The notes beneath the pieces were generated by a model. That model did not search any database and was not told the origin of the DNA. It was given only the letters and a program-made list of their open reading frames with translations. Source: an uncultured Clostridia bacterium (GTDB taxonomy: Bacteria > Bacillota > Clostridia > Christensenellales > UBA1242). From it: a stretch of DNA of 60,972 bases. Both the position numbers and the translations under genes were made by a program. Within the stretch, counting starts at the first letter, position 1; each line of letters opens with the position of its first letter. Below are positions 17,323-25,270 of this stretch, piece by piece. Location: positions 1-60,972 of the forward strand of contig CALVJJ010000007.1 of the NCBI GenBank assembly GCA_944332185.1, given 5' to 3'.

Positions 17323-19230
17323 TTATACAGTTTCTAGTACAACTATGGCTCTTTTAGACACCATGGTCCCTGCTACTGGTGTTTGACCAATCACCATGGT
17401 TCCATCACCCATGACTTCAAATTGCAAATCTAATTGACTTAATAAAGCAAAAGCCTCTGTAATACTTTTCCCAATTAAATTCGGCATTTCTATGACTTTT
17501 TGTGTTGTTTGAAGATCTTCTTCTAGATGATTTGGTTGATCATTAGAATATGCAATAATATCTTGAAAAATCATTTTTGCATAAGGAGTAGCGACCACAC
17601 TCCCAAAATATTGTCCACTTGATGGTTCATCTGCCACCACTAATACCACATACTCTGGATCATCTGCTGGATAACTTCCCACAAAACTAGATATGTATTT
17701 TTGCACTATTTGACCATTTTCATATTTTTGACTCGTACCTGTTTTTCCTCCTACACGATACCCTTCAATAAAAGCATAATATCCACTATATTTTTTGACC
17801 ACTTCTTCAAACATGACTTTGATCCTATCGCTTGTTTCTTCAGATATAACACGATTGAGAACAGTTGGCGTATTTTCCATAATGATCTTTCCATCTGGAT
17901 CGGTAATATTTTTAATAAGATAAGGTTTCATCAAATTTCCACCGTTTAGGACTGTACAAATGCCATTGATCAGTTGTAAGGGAGTCACAGCGATTGCCTG
18001 CCCGAATCCCATACGAGCATAGTCTACTTTTTTGGCACTATCTATATCCATCAAGATTCCACTACCTTCTCCTAAAAAATCCACCCCTAAAGGAGATCCA
18101 AAACCAAATTTTTCATAATAATCATATAAAGTTTCTTTCCCTAGTCGCAATGCTAGATCCACAAATACTGAGTTACAGCTATTGCATAATCCTTCTGTCA
18201 TCGTTTGACTTCCGTGTCCAGTGTATTTCCAACATTTTATCTTTTCTCCATCTACAATACGATACCCCGGATCATAAAAAACTTCATTCTCTGTCGTAAC
18301 TCCTTCTTCTAATGCAATGGCTGTGGTTAATACTTTAAAGGTACTACCTGGTTCGTATACATCGACAATCCCAATATTACGAGACATTGCTAGTAGACTT
18401 TCTACATCATCACGAGGGACATCATTTAGGTCAAAACTAGGTTTTGTACTCATAGCCAAAATTTCTCCTGTTTTAGGATTCATAACAATGGCTGTTGCTG
18501 TTTTTGGATCATGATCTTCGCACAATTTTTCTAAAGCTTTTTCTGCAGACATTTGAATCACGGTATTTAAGGTTGTTGTTACATTCATACCACTAATACT
18601 TGGGATATATCTGGATAATGTTCCATCAATTTTGACTCCATGAACATCGCTTTCTTCTAATGCATACCCATCTACACCTTTGAGATAATTATCTGCATAA
18701 GCTTCTAGACCTGCTTGCCCTGTATTGTCTATGGTTGTATATCCTAGTACTTGTGTATATAAGTCATGATACGGATAATATCGTTTGTTATTTTCCGATA
18801 GCACAACACCACTTAAATTGGCACGAATGACTTTTTCTGCTAGATTACTTTCTACTTGCAATTTTACAACACTTTCACTAATAGCTGTATTTTGTGCTTT
18901 TTTTAAAGTTGTTTCATAATCAACATCTAGAATTTGGGATAATGTAAATGCTACTTGACTTGGATTATTGACTTGTCTAGCACGAATATAAATATCATAA
19001 GTTGTATAATTTTCTGCAATCACATTACCGTTCGTATCAAAAATTGTGCCTCTTTTTGCTTTTAGGGGCAAATCTCTAGTCCATTGATCTGCTGCTTTTG
19101 CTTGAAGCCATTGTCCCTTGATCAGTTGTACATAAGCAAGTTTTGTTAAAATGGCAATAAAAATGAGACTAATTAGCACAAATACTGCTAATAGTCTCTT
19201 TTGTAACTTAATGATTGAATTGTTAAACAA
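17323..19230 (-). CDS. ftsI: Class B penicillin-binding protein (FtsI/SpoVD type)
   Basis: A 635-residue D,D-transpeptidase. It has a short cytoplasmic end, one membrane helix (about 13-35), a dimerisation domain, and a transpeptidase domain with Ser296-x-x-Lys299 (STFK), Ser351-Cys-Asn353 and KTGTSQ near residue 490. One PASTA domain closes the chain (from MPNLIGKSITEA), the SpoVD layout rather than the two-PASTA PBP2b layout. It is the only PBP in this cluster, whereas Bacillus subtilis has pbpB plus spoVD, so it may serve both vegetative and sporulation septa (inference). Confidence 0.93.
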   Translation of the reverse strand: MFNNSIIKLQKRLLAVFVLISLIFIAILTKLAYVQLIKGQWLQAKAADQWTRDLPLKAKRGTIFDTNGNVIAENYTTYDIYIRARQVNNPSQVAFTLSQILDVDYETTLKKAQNTAISESVVKLQVESNLAEKVIRANLSGVVLSENNKRYYPYHDLYTQVLGYTTIDNTGQAGLEAYADNYLKGVDGYALEESDVHGVKIDGTLSRYIPSISGMNVTTTLNTVIQMSAEKALEKLCEDHDPKTATAIVMNPKTGEILAMSTKPSFDLNDVPRDDVESLLAMSRNIGIVDVYEPGSTFKVLTTAIALEEGVTTENEVFYDPGYRIVDGEKIKCWKYTGHGSQTMTEGLCNSCNSVFVDLALRLGKETLYDYYEKFGFGSPLGVDFLGEGSGILMDIDSAKKVDYARMGFGQAIAVTPLQLINGICTVLNGGNLMKPYLIKNITDPDGKIIMENTPTVLNRVISEETSDRIKVMFEEVVKKYSGYYAFIEGYRVGGKTGTSQKYENGQIVQKYISSFVGSYPADDPEYVVLVVADEPSSGQYFGSVVATPYAKMIFQDIIAYSNDQPNHLEEDLQTTQKVIEMPNLIGKSITEAFALLSQLDLQFEVMGDGTMVIGQTPVAGTMVSKRAIVVLETV

Positions 19231-19235
19231 TTACC

Positions 19236-19814
19236 TTAGCCTCCAAATATATTACTAAGGAAATTACATAATTTGTCGAACCAATTTGTACTTGTTTTTG
19301 TAACAGGAACTACTACCTTGTCCAATCCACCTAAAATAATGCCAGCGGTAGATTCACTCGTATATTCCTCTTTTACTTTTTCGTACCAATCGTTGTGCTT
19401 TTTTGCTTCTTCTAAATTTTTAATAGCATTTTCCATTTCTTGATAAGTTTGTGTCATTTCCTCGTTTGCTAATTTTATGCTTTTTGTGGTGTCATTTATG
19501 ACGAAAATGTTAAAAATTGCTAAAAACATAAGAAGTGCAACTACAGCAGAACCAACGCCTATAGATAATTTTTGTCCAAAAGACATTTTTCTCGCTTTGG
19601 TTTTTTCTATGTGTTTTTGCACAATATTTGGTGTTGCTGTTTCTATATCGGCATCTTCTTCGCTAGCCATTTTATCATACCAATCATAGAGTTCGTTAAG
19701 TTTGTCAGCCTTATAATTACTATCAAATTTTGTCATTGGATCCATTGGTTTTTTTTCATCTGTTGCCGTTTCTTTCAACACAGTTTCTTTTTCTTTGAGT
19801 TGTAATTTTGCCAT
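19236..19814 (-). CDS. FtsL-position bitopic membrane protein
   Basis: A 192-residue protein with a charged cytoplasmic N-terminus (about 85 residues), one membrane helix (roughly 88-112) and an extracytoplasmic coiled-coil-like part (EEMTQTYQEMENAIKNLEEA). Its place between rsmH and the class B PBP is where ftsL always lies, and the topology fits, but it is longer than usual FtsL (about 100-130 residues) and ends with a hydrophobic NWFDKLCNFLSNIFGG. I call it FtsL by position and topology, not by clear sequence similarity. The ATG at 19814 follows GGAGG. Confidence 0.6.
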   Translation of the reverse strand: MAKLQLKEKETVLKETATDEKKPMDPMTKFDSNYKADKLNELYDWYDKMASEEDADIETATPNIVQKHIEKTKARKMSFGQKLSIGVGSAVVALLMFLAIFNIFVINDTTKSIKLANEEMTQTYQEMENAIKNLEEAKKHNDWYEKVKEEYTSESTAGIILGGLDKVVVPVTKTSTNWFDKLCNFLSNIFGG

Positions 19815-19828
19815 AAGCACCTCCTTTT

Positions 19829-20767
19829 TTAAGCAATTCTTTCTACAATTCTTACTTTTGCACTTTTACTTCTTTTATTCTCTGCTAATTCTTTTTGAGT
19901 AGCGATGAGTGGTTTTTTTGTGATAAGTTTTACCCTTGCATGATGATGACATACACAAATCGGTAATTTTTTATCACAAAGACAATTCGTTGATTCTTCT
20001 TTGAATACATCTTTGACAATACGATCTTCTAAAGAATGGAAAGTAATGATGACAAGTCTGCCACCAACTTTCAATTTTCCAATCATCTCTTTAATACTTT
20101 CTTCTAGTCTTGTCAATTCCCCATTGACTTCAATTCGAATAGCTTGAAATGTTTTTTTACAAGGACTGCCATGTTGTTGGAATTTTTTAGGAATACAACT
20201 TTCAATAATATTTTTCAATTCAAAAGTCGTTGTAATAGGTTTGATGGTTCTTTGTTCTACAATTTTTTTGGCAATGCTTCTTGCAAATTGTTCTTCTCCA
20301 TATTGAAAAATTACCTTGGATAATTGTTCGACACTATAAGAATTGACTACATCATAAGCACTAAATGATTGGGTTTGGTCCATTCGCATATCTAGTGCAC
20401 CATCAAAACGATAGGAAAATCCCCTTTCTGGTGTATCTACTTGATAACTACTAATCCCTAGATCCAATAAAATACCATTGACAGCACTAATACCCAACTT
20501 GTCTAATACATTTACCATATCTTTAAAATCTGTTTTGACAAATGTAACTTTATCTAGATATTCTTTCAATCTTTCTTTAGAAGCATTGAGAGCATCTTGA
20601 TCTTTATCTAAAGCAATGAGTCGTCCACTGGTTAATTGTTTGACAATTTCTATACTATGCCCTGCTCCACCTAAGGTACCATCGACATAGATTCCTTCTG
20701 GATTGATTGCCAACCCATCAAGGCACTCATGTAACATGACTGGAATATGATGAAATTCTTGACTCAT
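19829..20767 (-). CDS. rsmH: 16S rRNA (cytosine-1402-N4)-methyltransferase RsmH
   Basis: A 312-residue S-adenosylmethionine-dependent enzyme, formerly MraW. The SAM-binding GTLGGAGHS (29-37), ALDKDQDAL, LDLGISSYQVD and late ITFHSLEDRIVK motifs are intact. It methylates the ribosomal P site. The ATG overlaps the mraZ stop (ATGA), giving translational coupling, the usual arrangement. Confidence 0.97.
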   Translation of the reverse strand: MSQEFHHIPVMLHECLDGLAINPEGIYVDGTLGGAGHSIEIVKQLTSGRLIALDKDQDALNASKERLKEYLDKVTFVKTDFKDMVNVLDKLGISAVNGILLDLGISSYQVDTPERGFSYRFDGALDMRMDQTQSFSAYDVVNSYSVEQLSKVIFQYGEEQFARSIAKKIVEQRTIKPITTTFELKNIIESCIPKKFQQHGSPCKKTFQAIRIEVNGELTRLEESIKEMIGKLKVGGRLVIITFHSLEDRIVKDVFKEESTNCLCDKKLPICVCHHHARVKLITKKPLIATQKELAENKRSKSAKVRIVERIA

Positions 20768-21186
20768 ACCTTATCTCCTAATATACTTGCGACCACATCA
20801 TAATCTTGTTGACAATAGGTAGCCCAACGAGAAGGTTCCCAGATCTCTATACGATTGATCAGTCCAATAGATAACATGGTTTTATCAATACCAGCATAAG
20901 ATTTTAAAGCACTAGGCAATAATAATCTTCCTTGTGTATCACTTTCCACTAAAAAAGCACTGGATAGCACCAATCGAATTGCCTTTTGTTGATCTAGGTC
21001 AAAAGTTGGGATTGTTTCTAATTTTGGCATAAGATCTTTTTCAAAATATATTTTTGTAAACAAAAAGATACAACCATTGGTTCCTTTTAGCAATACATAT
21101 TCGGTATCATTGCCTTTCTTAAGTTTAGATGGAATACGAAAACGGTCTTTTGCATCTAAACAATGTTTATACTGTCCAATTACCAT
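20764..21186 (-). CDS. mraZ: Transcriptional regulator MraZ
   Basis: A 140-residue protein with two tandem AbrB-like halves, each with a DxxxR signature (CLDAKDRFRIPSKL near 9-22 and ESDTQGRLLLPSAL in the second half). MraZ binds short repeats in its own promoter and controls the dcw operon. The repeats are present just upstream (21226-21251). The ATG follows GGGGGTGGAG. It is the first gene of the cluster. Confidence 0.95.
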   Translation of the reverse strand: MVIGQYKHCLDAKDRFRIPSKLKKGNDTEYVLLKGTNGCIFLFTKIYFEKDLMPKLETIPTFDLDQQKAIRLVLSSAFLVESDTQGRLLLPSALKSYAGIDKTMLSIGLINRIEIWEPSRWATYCQQDYDVVASILGDKV

Positions 21187-21207
21187 ACTCCACCCCCTTG
21201 TACCTTA

Positions 21208-21236
21208 AGTATACTCAAAATTTCAACCACTTGCAA
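21208..21236 (-). promoter_or_regulatory. Sigma-A promoter of mraZ and the dcw operon
   Basis: Minus strand TTGCAA (21236-21231), 17-base spacer, TATACT (21213-21208), with mraZ starting about 20 bases downstream. The -35 region is embedded in the MraZ repeats, so repressor or activator binding would act directly on polymerase. Confidence 0.75.
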
Positions 21237-21251
21237 CCACTTTTGACCATT
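21226..21251 (-). promoter_or_regulatory. MraZ operator: three 10-base-spaced repeats
   Basis: On the minus strand AATGGT (21251-21246), AGTGGT (21241-21236) and AGTGGT (21231-21226) occur at exact 10-base intervals, each followed by a 4-base spacer (CAAA, TGCA, TGAA). Face-of-the-helix direct repeats with a TGG/GTGG core are the known MraZ binding pattern. They overlap the -35 box, which suggests autoregulation. Confidence 0.75.
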
Positions 21252-21455
21252 TTTCTGCTAATTTATCTTATGATGCAGTAAAAAATAGACAATTTTGCTA
21301 CTCATGAAGTATCTTTTGCTATTTTTTATTTTTTCACAAAATACATCATACACCTTTATTTTTACTGTCACTACAGTGTATGGAATCTTTTTTTATTCCC
21401 CCGAGATGCTTTTTCATACATGATCTATATATGCTATTTTTTTAAAAATCACCTA

Positions 21456-21483
21456 TTGACAAATAGAAAAAATAATGTATAAT
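21456..21483 (+). promoter_or_regulatory. Sigma-A promoter for the gene at 21509
   Basis: TTGACA (21456-21461), 16-base spacer, TATAAT (21478-21483), followed by AAAGGGG and ATG. The region back to 21252 between this and the MraZ repeats shows no gene. Confidence 0.75.
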
Positions 21484-21508
21484 GAATATAGAAAAAAAGG
21501 GGTTATAT

Positions 21509-22324
21509 ATGAAAACAATAAACACGATTTATGATGAATTATTGATGTTTTACACACATAAAAAAGAAGAAGGCAAAGAAAATACAATTAAATATGACAA
21601 ACTTTTGAATACAGAATGTATTGTGACCGGTCATAATAAAATGATTTCCCAATCCTTAAATCAAGTATTTGAAAAATTAGGTCACCCAGAAAAAATGTTT
21701 TTCCCTGTGATCTTAAATATTGTCGATAAAGACAACAAGTATATTGTATGTGCACTTACTGAGAATCCAAATGACCAACTCAATACCGTAGCAGAATTAA
21801 AACAAGCCATCAAAAATGGTACGATGATTGTGACTTCTTATATTGTTAAAGACGAACAGTATGCTAATTTCATGAAATACTATAAAAGCATTGACTCTGC
21901 AAAAACACCTAATAAAGAATTTTTGCAAAAAACGAAATTTAAAACGAACACATGCCTAACAAAATCTTTACATTTGATCAAACAAATCACATCTAAAACT
22001 ATAAAACTTCAAATTTTACAAGTTTTGTTTAATAAATACATGGGAGCTGCCAATACCATCTATGATGGACATATTCTAGAACAAACCATGGACACCACGA
22101 AAATTCCAACTATTGATATTAACAATTATAGCAAAACTTACCAAGAATATTATTCTGATGAGCTTACTGCAATTATCACAACTTTCTTTAATCAACTCAA
22201 TATCAAAGATCAAACCCAATGTGTCAAATTATTTACCAACAATAAGAATGGAAAGGCAATGTTTCAAAAAGCCTTCCAAAAATATATTGAAAAAGAAAAT
22301 ATTGAGAATTTGGAGATAGAATAA
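21509..22324 (+). CDS. Hypothetical cytoplasmic protein
   Basis: A 271-residue, lysine- and threonine-rich soluble protein with no signal peptide or membrane helix. I recognise no domain. A beta-rich N-terminal half (VTGHNKMISQSLNQVFEKLG, FFPVILNIVDKDNKY) is followed by a helical C-terminal half. The ATG at 21509 follows AAAGGGG; the upstream in-frame ATG at 21482 lies within the -10 box and cannot be the start. It is a single-gene unit with its own consensus promoter and a strong terminator, divergent from the dcw cluster. Confidence 0.65.
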   Translation: MKTINTIYDELLMFYTHKKEEGKENTIKYDKLLNTECIVTGHNKMISQSLNQVFEKLGHPEKMFFPVILNIVDKDNKYIVCALTENPNDQLNTVAELKQAIKNGTMIVTSYIVKDEQYANFMKYYKSIDSAKTPNKEFLQKTKFKTNTCLTKSLHLIKQITSKTIKLQILQVLFNKYMGAANTIYDGHILEQTMDTTKIPTIDINNYSKTYQEYYSDELTAIITTFFNQLNIKDQTQCVKLFTNNKNGKAMFQKAFQKYIEKENIENLEIE

Positions 22325-22336
22325 GACAGAAAAAAA

Positions 22337-22364
22337 GACATATACGAAAGATATGTCTTTTTTT
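22337..22364. terminator. Bidirectional terminator
   Basis: GACATAT and ATATGTC pair around a 7-base loop, with an A run before and a T run after, so it can end transcription from both sides: the hypothetical gene on plus and the metallophosphoesterase gene on minus. Confidence 0.85.
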
Positions 22365-22366
22365 AT

Positions 22367-23068
22367 CTAAATTTCCTCTATAAAAATAAGTTGATTTTTT
22401 ACCAAATCACAAGACGTAAGATAATATGTCACACCATTTTTTTCCAACTTATAATTTTGATTGTGATCATAGGCATGCAAGTGCCCATATACTACTTTAC
22501 GAACACCATATTTTTCAAATAATTTTGTGAATTCACTATCTTCCCCTTTATACGTAAAAGGTGGATAATGCATCATGCCAATCACCACATCATCATCTTG
22601 TTTCAATCTTTGCATAGCTTGCAAAGACAATTCCAATCGCAATACTTCTCGTTTGAATATTTTTTCATCTTCTGGTGTTTTGTGTTCTCCATCAGGCACT
22701 GTCCACCCTCTTGTTCCACAAAGGAGCAAATGTCCAATACGCACTACATCATTTTGAATAGCATACATATTAGGTGGTAAAACACTTCGTACTCCACTAA
22801 TACTACTCCACCAATAGTCGTGATTGCCTTTCAAAATTACTTTTTGTCCGGGCCACTTACTAATATAATTTAGATCAGCGATTGCTTCTTCTAGTCTCAT
22901 TGCCCAACTCAAGTCTCCTGCCAACAACACAACATCATCTGACCCTATTTTTTCTCTCCAATCCTGCTCAATTTTGTCTAGATATCCTTCCCAAACAGGA
23001 CCAAATATATTCATAGGTTTGTTGCTATTGATAGACATATGCAGATCACTAATTGCAAAAACTTTCAT
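22367..23068 (-). CDS. Calcineurin-like metallophosphoesterase
   Basis: A 233-residue soluble protein with the full two-metal signature: SDLHMS (7-12), LAGDLSWA, LKGNHDYWW, MMHYPPF and YGHLHAYDH. The family hydrolyses phosphomono- or diesters; the substrate of this subgroup is unknown to me. It has its own promoter, divergent from the CPGP protein gene, and ends at a shared terminator. Confidence 0.85.
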   Translation of the reverse strand: MKVFAISDLHMSINSNKPMNIFGPVWEGYLDKIEQDWREKIGSDDVVLLAGDLSWAMRLEEAIADLNYISKWPGQKVILKGNHDYWWSSISGVRSVLPPNMYAIQNDVVRIGHLLLCGTRGWTVPDGEHKTPEDEKIFKREVLRLELSLQAMQRLKQDDDVVIGMMHYPPFTYKGEDSEFTKLFEKYGVRKVVYGHLHAYDHNQNYKLEKNGVTYYLTSCDLVKNQLIFIEEI

Positions 23069-23116
23069 TCCTATCTCCTAAATGATACAGATCAATTCCT
23101 ATCATATATCTTTACC

Positions 23117-23145
23117 AGTATACCGATTTTTTTACTTTTTGTAAA
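23117..23145 (-). promoter_or_regulatory. Sigma-A promoter for the metallophosphoesterase gene
   Basis: Minus strand TTTACA (23145-23140), 17-base spacer, TATACT (23122-23117). Its -35 box ends two bases from the -35 element of the opposite, sporulation-type promoter. Confidence 0.6.
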
Positions 23146-23147
23146 GA

Positions 23148-23175
23148 ACATTTTTATAACCACCTACATATAGTA
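23148..23175 (+). promoter_or_regulatory. Sigma-K-type mother-cell promoter
   Basis: AC (23148-23149), 17 bases, then CATATAGTA (23167-23175), an exact fit to AC-N17-CATAnnnTA, the late mother-cell sigma-K pattern. No comparable sigma-A pair is seen in front of the gene. The AC element is short, so chance agreement is possible. Confidence 0.55.
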
Positions 23176-23212
23176 AAGTATACAGGCTTATTCAATAGGA
23201 GGTAATTGCGAA

Positions 23213-23884
23213 ATGTCATTTTTCTCAAACAATAGAACAACGAATTGTCCTGGTCCTATCACACATAATCCTTTAAATGGTTTATGTGAAAAAGCGTGTA
23301 TTGAAGTGAAAAAAGTTTTTGATGCTTGCTTAAAGCAAATTCAAGAAGTTGATCTAAGACTTACTGTTAATACATATACTCCTGCTAGTCCTACCGAACC
23401 ACTTACTTTTGTAAGTGCAAGTTGTGTGTCTGGCAATGTTACACTTAATAATCTAGTCGTAGATCGATTTGATGATCGCCCTTGCTTTGCAAGAGTAAGT
23501 GGAGATGTGGTCATACCAGTGGAAATTAGATACACCGACGCTAATGGAGTTCCAGGCGTCGCAACAGCCAATATCACAATTCCTGAAGATGTGGTATTGT
23601 ATGTCCCACAACCATCTATCTTCCCATTCGCAATTGAAGCACTAGCAAGCTGTGTAACCCCTAGCGGTGAATATGTAGGCGACAATGTATTTTCTATCAA
23701 TGTGTGTATAACCATTATCTTGAAAGTAGTTGTCGAAGCCGAACTACTAATTCCTAGTTATGGGTACTGTCCAATTCCACAATGTCAAGACTATTCACAA
23801 GATGCATGTAGTGGATTCTTTGATTTGCCACTATACCCACAAATTACACCTGTCGAAGGAACAAGATGTGGTGGTGGCAATTAA
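23213..23884 (+). CDS. Cysteine-containing CPGP protein, possible spore coat component
   Basis: A 223-residue protein without signal peptide. Its N-terminus carries NCPGPITHNPLNGLCEKAC, and it ends with YGYCPIPQCQDYSQDAC and RCGGGN; eleven or more cysteines are spread along it. The centre is beta-rich (VVIPVEIRYTDANG, VVLYVPQPSIFPF). I recall this pattern as a conserved Clostridia family of unknown function. The sigma-K-like promoter 38 bases upstream, the absence of a secretion signal and the Cys-rich character suggest a coat or exosporium protein made in the mother cell (inference). The ATG follows AGGAGG. Confidence 0.7.
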   Translation: MSFFSNNRTTNCPGPITHNPLNGLCEKACIEVKKVFDACLKQIQEVDLRLTVNTYTPASPTEPLTFVSASCVSGNVTLNNLVVDRFDDRPCFARVSGDVVIPVEIRYTDANGVPGVATANITIPEDVVLYVPQPSIFPFAIEALASCVTPSGEYVGDNVFSINVCITIILKVVVEAELLIPSYGYCPIPQCQDYSQDACSGFFDLPLYPQITPVEGTRCGGGN

Positions 23885-23892
23885 ATAAAAAA

Positions 23893-23917
23893 GCACTGGA
23901 AATACCAGTGCTTTTTT
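23893..23917. terminator. Bidirectional terminator
   Basis: GCACTGG and CCAGTGC pair around AAATA with T and A runs on either side. It serves the CPGP gene on plus and engB on minus. Confidence 0.85.
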
Positions 23918-23943
23918 TATGTCAAATAGTACTATGCAAAACC

Positions 23944-24543
23944 TTATTCTTGACGAGAATTATGCAAGAATTGTTCTAGCTTTGTCAAGATTTGATCTTT
24001 TCCATAACCAGTTTCGTTGCTGACAGCAAAAACATTATCATGCCCTACACCAATAGCATTGGCAATCTTGTATGCATAAGGTTTGATTTGGCTTTTTCCT
24101 AATTTGTCTGCCTTGGTTGCAATAATAATATAAGGCAAACGATAATAATTTAAAAACATAATCATTTCCTTGTCTTGTTTGGTAGGTTCATGGCGAATAT
24201 CCACAAGAACACAAATACATTTCAAATCTGGATTATCTACTAGATAAGGTTCAATTAAACTTTGCCAAGATTGTACCTCTTGTTTGCTTGCTTTAGCAAA
24301 CCCATATCCCGGTAAATCTACAAAATAAAAGGAGTCATTGATTAAAAAATAATTGATGAGTCTCGTTCTGCCCGGAGTATTGCTGGTACGAGCTAGTTTG
24401 TTACGATTGGTTAAGTTATTAAGTAAACTACTTTTCCCCACATTGCTTCTGCCAACAAAAGCAATTTGTTTTTTCCCGTCTTGTATCCTATCTTTTGGAT
24501 TTGCAACACTTTTTGTAAAACTACTTTGTAAAATCTTGATCAT
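23944..24543 (-). CDS. engB: Ribosome biogenesis GTPase EngB/YsxC
   Basis: A 199-residue TRAFAC GTPase for late 50S assembly. The G motifs are in order: GRSNVGKSS (P-loop), T in TPGRT, DLPGYGFAK, ATKADK and SNETGYG. Length matches the family. The start overlaps the stop of the upstream unknown gene by 4 bases, so translation is coupled. In many Firmicutes engB follows lon; here it does not. Confidence 0.96.
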   Translation of the reverse strand: MIKILQSSFTKSVANPKDRIQDGKKQIAFVGRSNVGKSSLLNNLTNRNKLARTSNTPGRTRLINYFLINDSFYFVDLPGYGFAKASKQEVQSWQSLIEPYLVDNPDLKCICVLVDIRHEPTKQDKEMIMFLNYYRLPYIIIATKADKLGKSQIKPYAYKIANAIGVGHDNVFAVSNETGYGKDQILTKLEQFLHNSRQE

Positions 24544-25178
24544 TCTCTTTCCCTATCTTCTTTGGTTTTTACACTTTGCACATCACTAGACTTTTCTTCA
24601 AATATAGAAGCAAGCAGTGGCAAAATAGTTGGTCTAACTGGTGTTATTTCATAGAACATATCCTTAAAAGTTTTGATGTACTGTGGATTAGCCTGCATCA
24701 ATTTTTCTAGAATATGCATATCTGCATCAGGTACAATCGCATAACACTTATGTTCATCTATATAACTAATGATTTGTTTATCAAAGAATCTATATTGGAA
24801 TACATCATCTGCTAAATTTATGCAACATTTTTTAAAAATTGCCTGTATCATAGGATTGTTTTTCCAATCAGCTGAAATGGTATGTAGTTTTGATACCACA
24901 AAATTCAAACATTCCATATATTTATGATATTCGATTGCTTTTTCTACATGATCTGTATCTAATAGCAAAGCTTCATATACTGTGGTATACCCTATTTTTT
25001 GCATAGGTAAAAAACTCTCTTTTACTTGATCAATGTTCCTTTCTCGTACTGCTTTAGCAAGTGCCTGATACGATGGATCATTCATCTCATGCAAAAAGAT
25101 AGCTTTATCATATTTGTTTACGTCTTTTTGAGTAGAGTCCAACAAAAATTGTAACATAGCAAAATTTTCTTGTTTCAT
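24540..25178 (-). CDS. Hypothetical helical protein upstream of engB
   Basis: A 212-residue soluble, mostly helical protein with repeating 30-40-residue helical pairs and an ankyrin- or HEAT-like feel (YQALAKAVRERNIDQVKESF, then VYEALLLDTDHVEKAIEYHK), but I cannot assign a family. The tail is charged. The ATG at 25178 has AAGGA ahead; a longer frame to 25226 runs through the promoter and is rejected. It overlaps engB by 4 bases and shares its promoter. Confidence 0.65.
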   Translation of the reverse strand: MKQENFAMLQFLLDSTQKDVNKYDKAIFLHEMNDPSYQALAKAVRERNIDQVKESFLPMQKIGYTTVYEALLLDTDHVEKAIEYHKYMECLNFVVSKLHTISADWKNNPMIQAIFKKCCINLADDVFQYRFFDKQIISYIDEHKCYAIVPDADMHILEKLMQANPQYIKTFKDMFYEITPVRPTILPLLASIFEEKSSDVQSVKTKEDRERE

Positions 25179-25197
25179 AACTGATTCCTTATACCAT

Positions 25198-25226
25198 ATT
25201 ATACATAAAAACTCTCTTTCTGTCAA
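25198..25226 (-). promoter_or_regulatory. Consensus sigma-A promoter for the 25178-engB unit
   Basis: Minus strand TTGACA (25226-25221), 17-base spacer, TATAAT (25203-25198). Confidence 0.8.
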
Positions 25227-25240
25227 TATAGAAAGGGCAT

Positions 25241-25270
25241 AAAAAAATAGCCGAATTTGGCTATTTTTTT
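25241..25270 (-). terminator. Terminator downstream of the NYN gene
   Basis: AATAGCC and GGCTATT pair around AAATTC-type loop bases and are followed by seven T residues on the minus strand. The A run on the other side would also allow plus-strand termination. Confidence 0.8.

Noticed and set aside
21341-21400. Possible hairpin CATAC...GTATG around ACTG/CAGT
   Set aside because: Short arms with an unbalanced internal loop and no link to a gene or RNA class; not distinguishable from chance.
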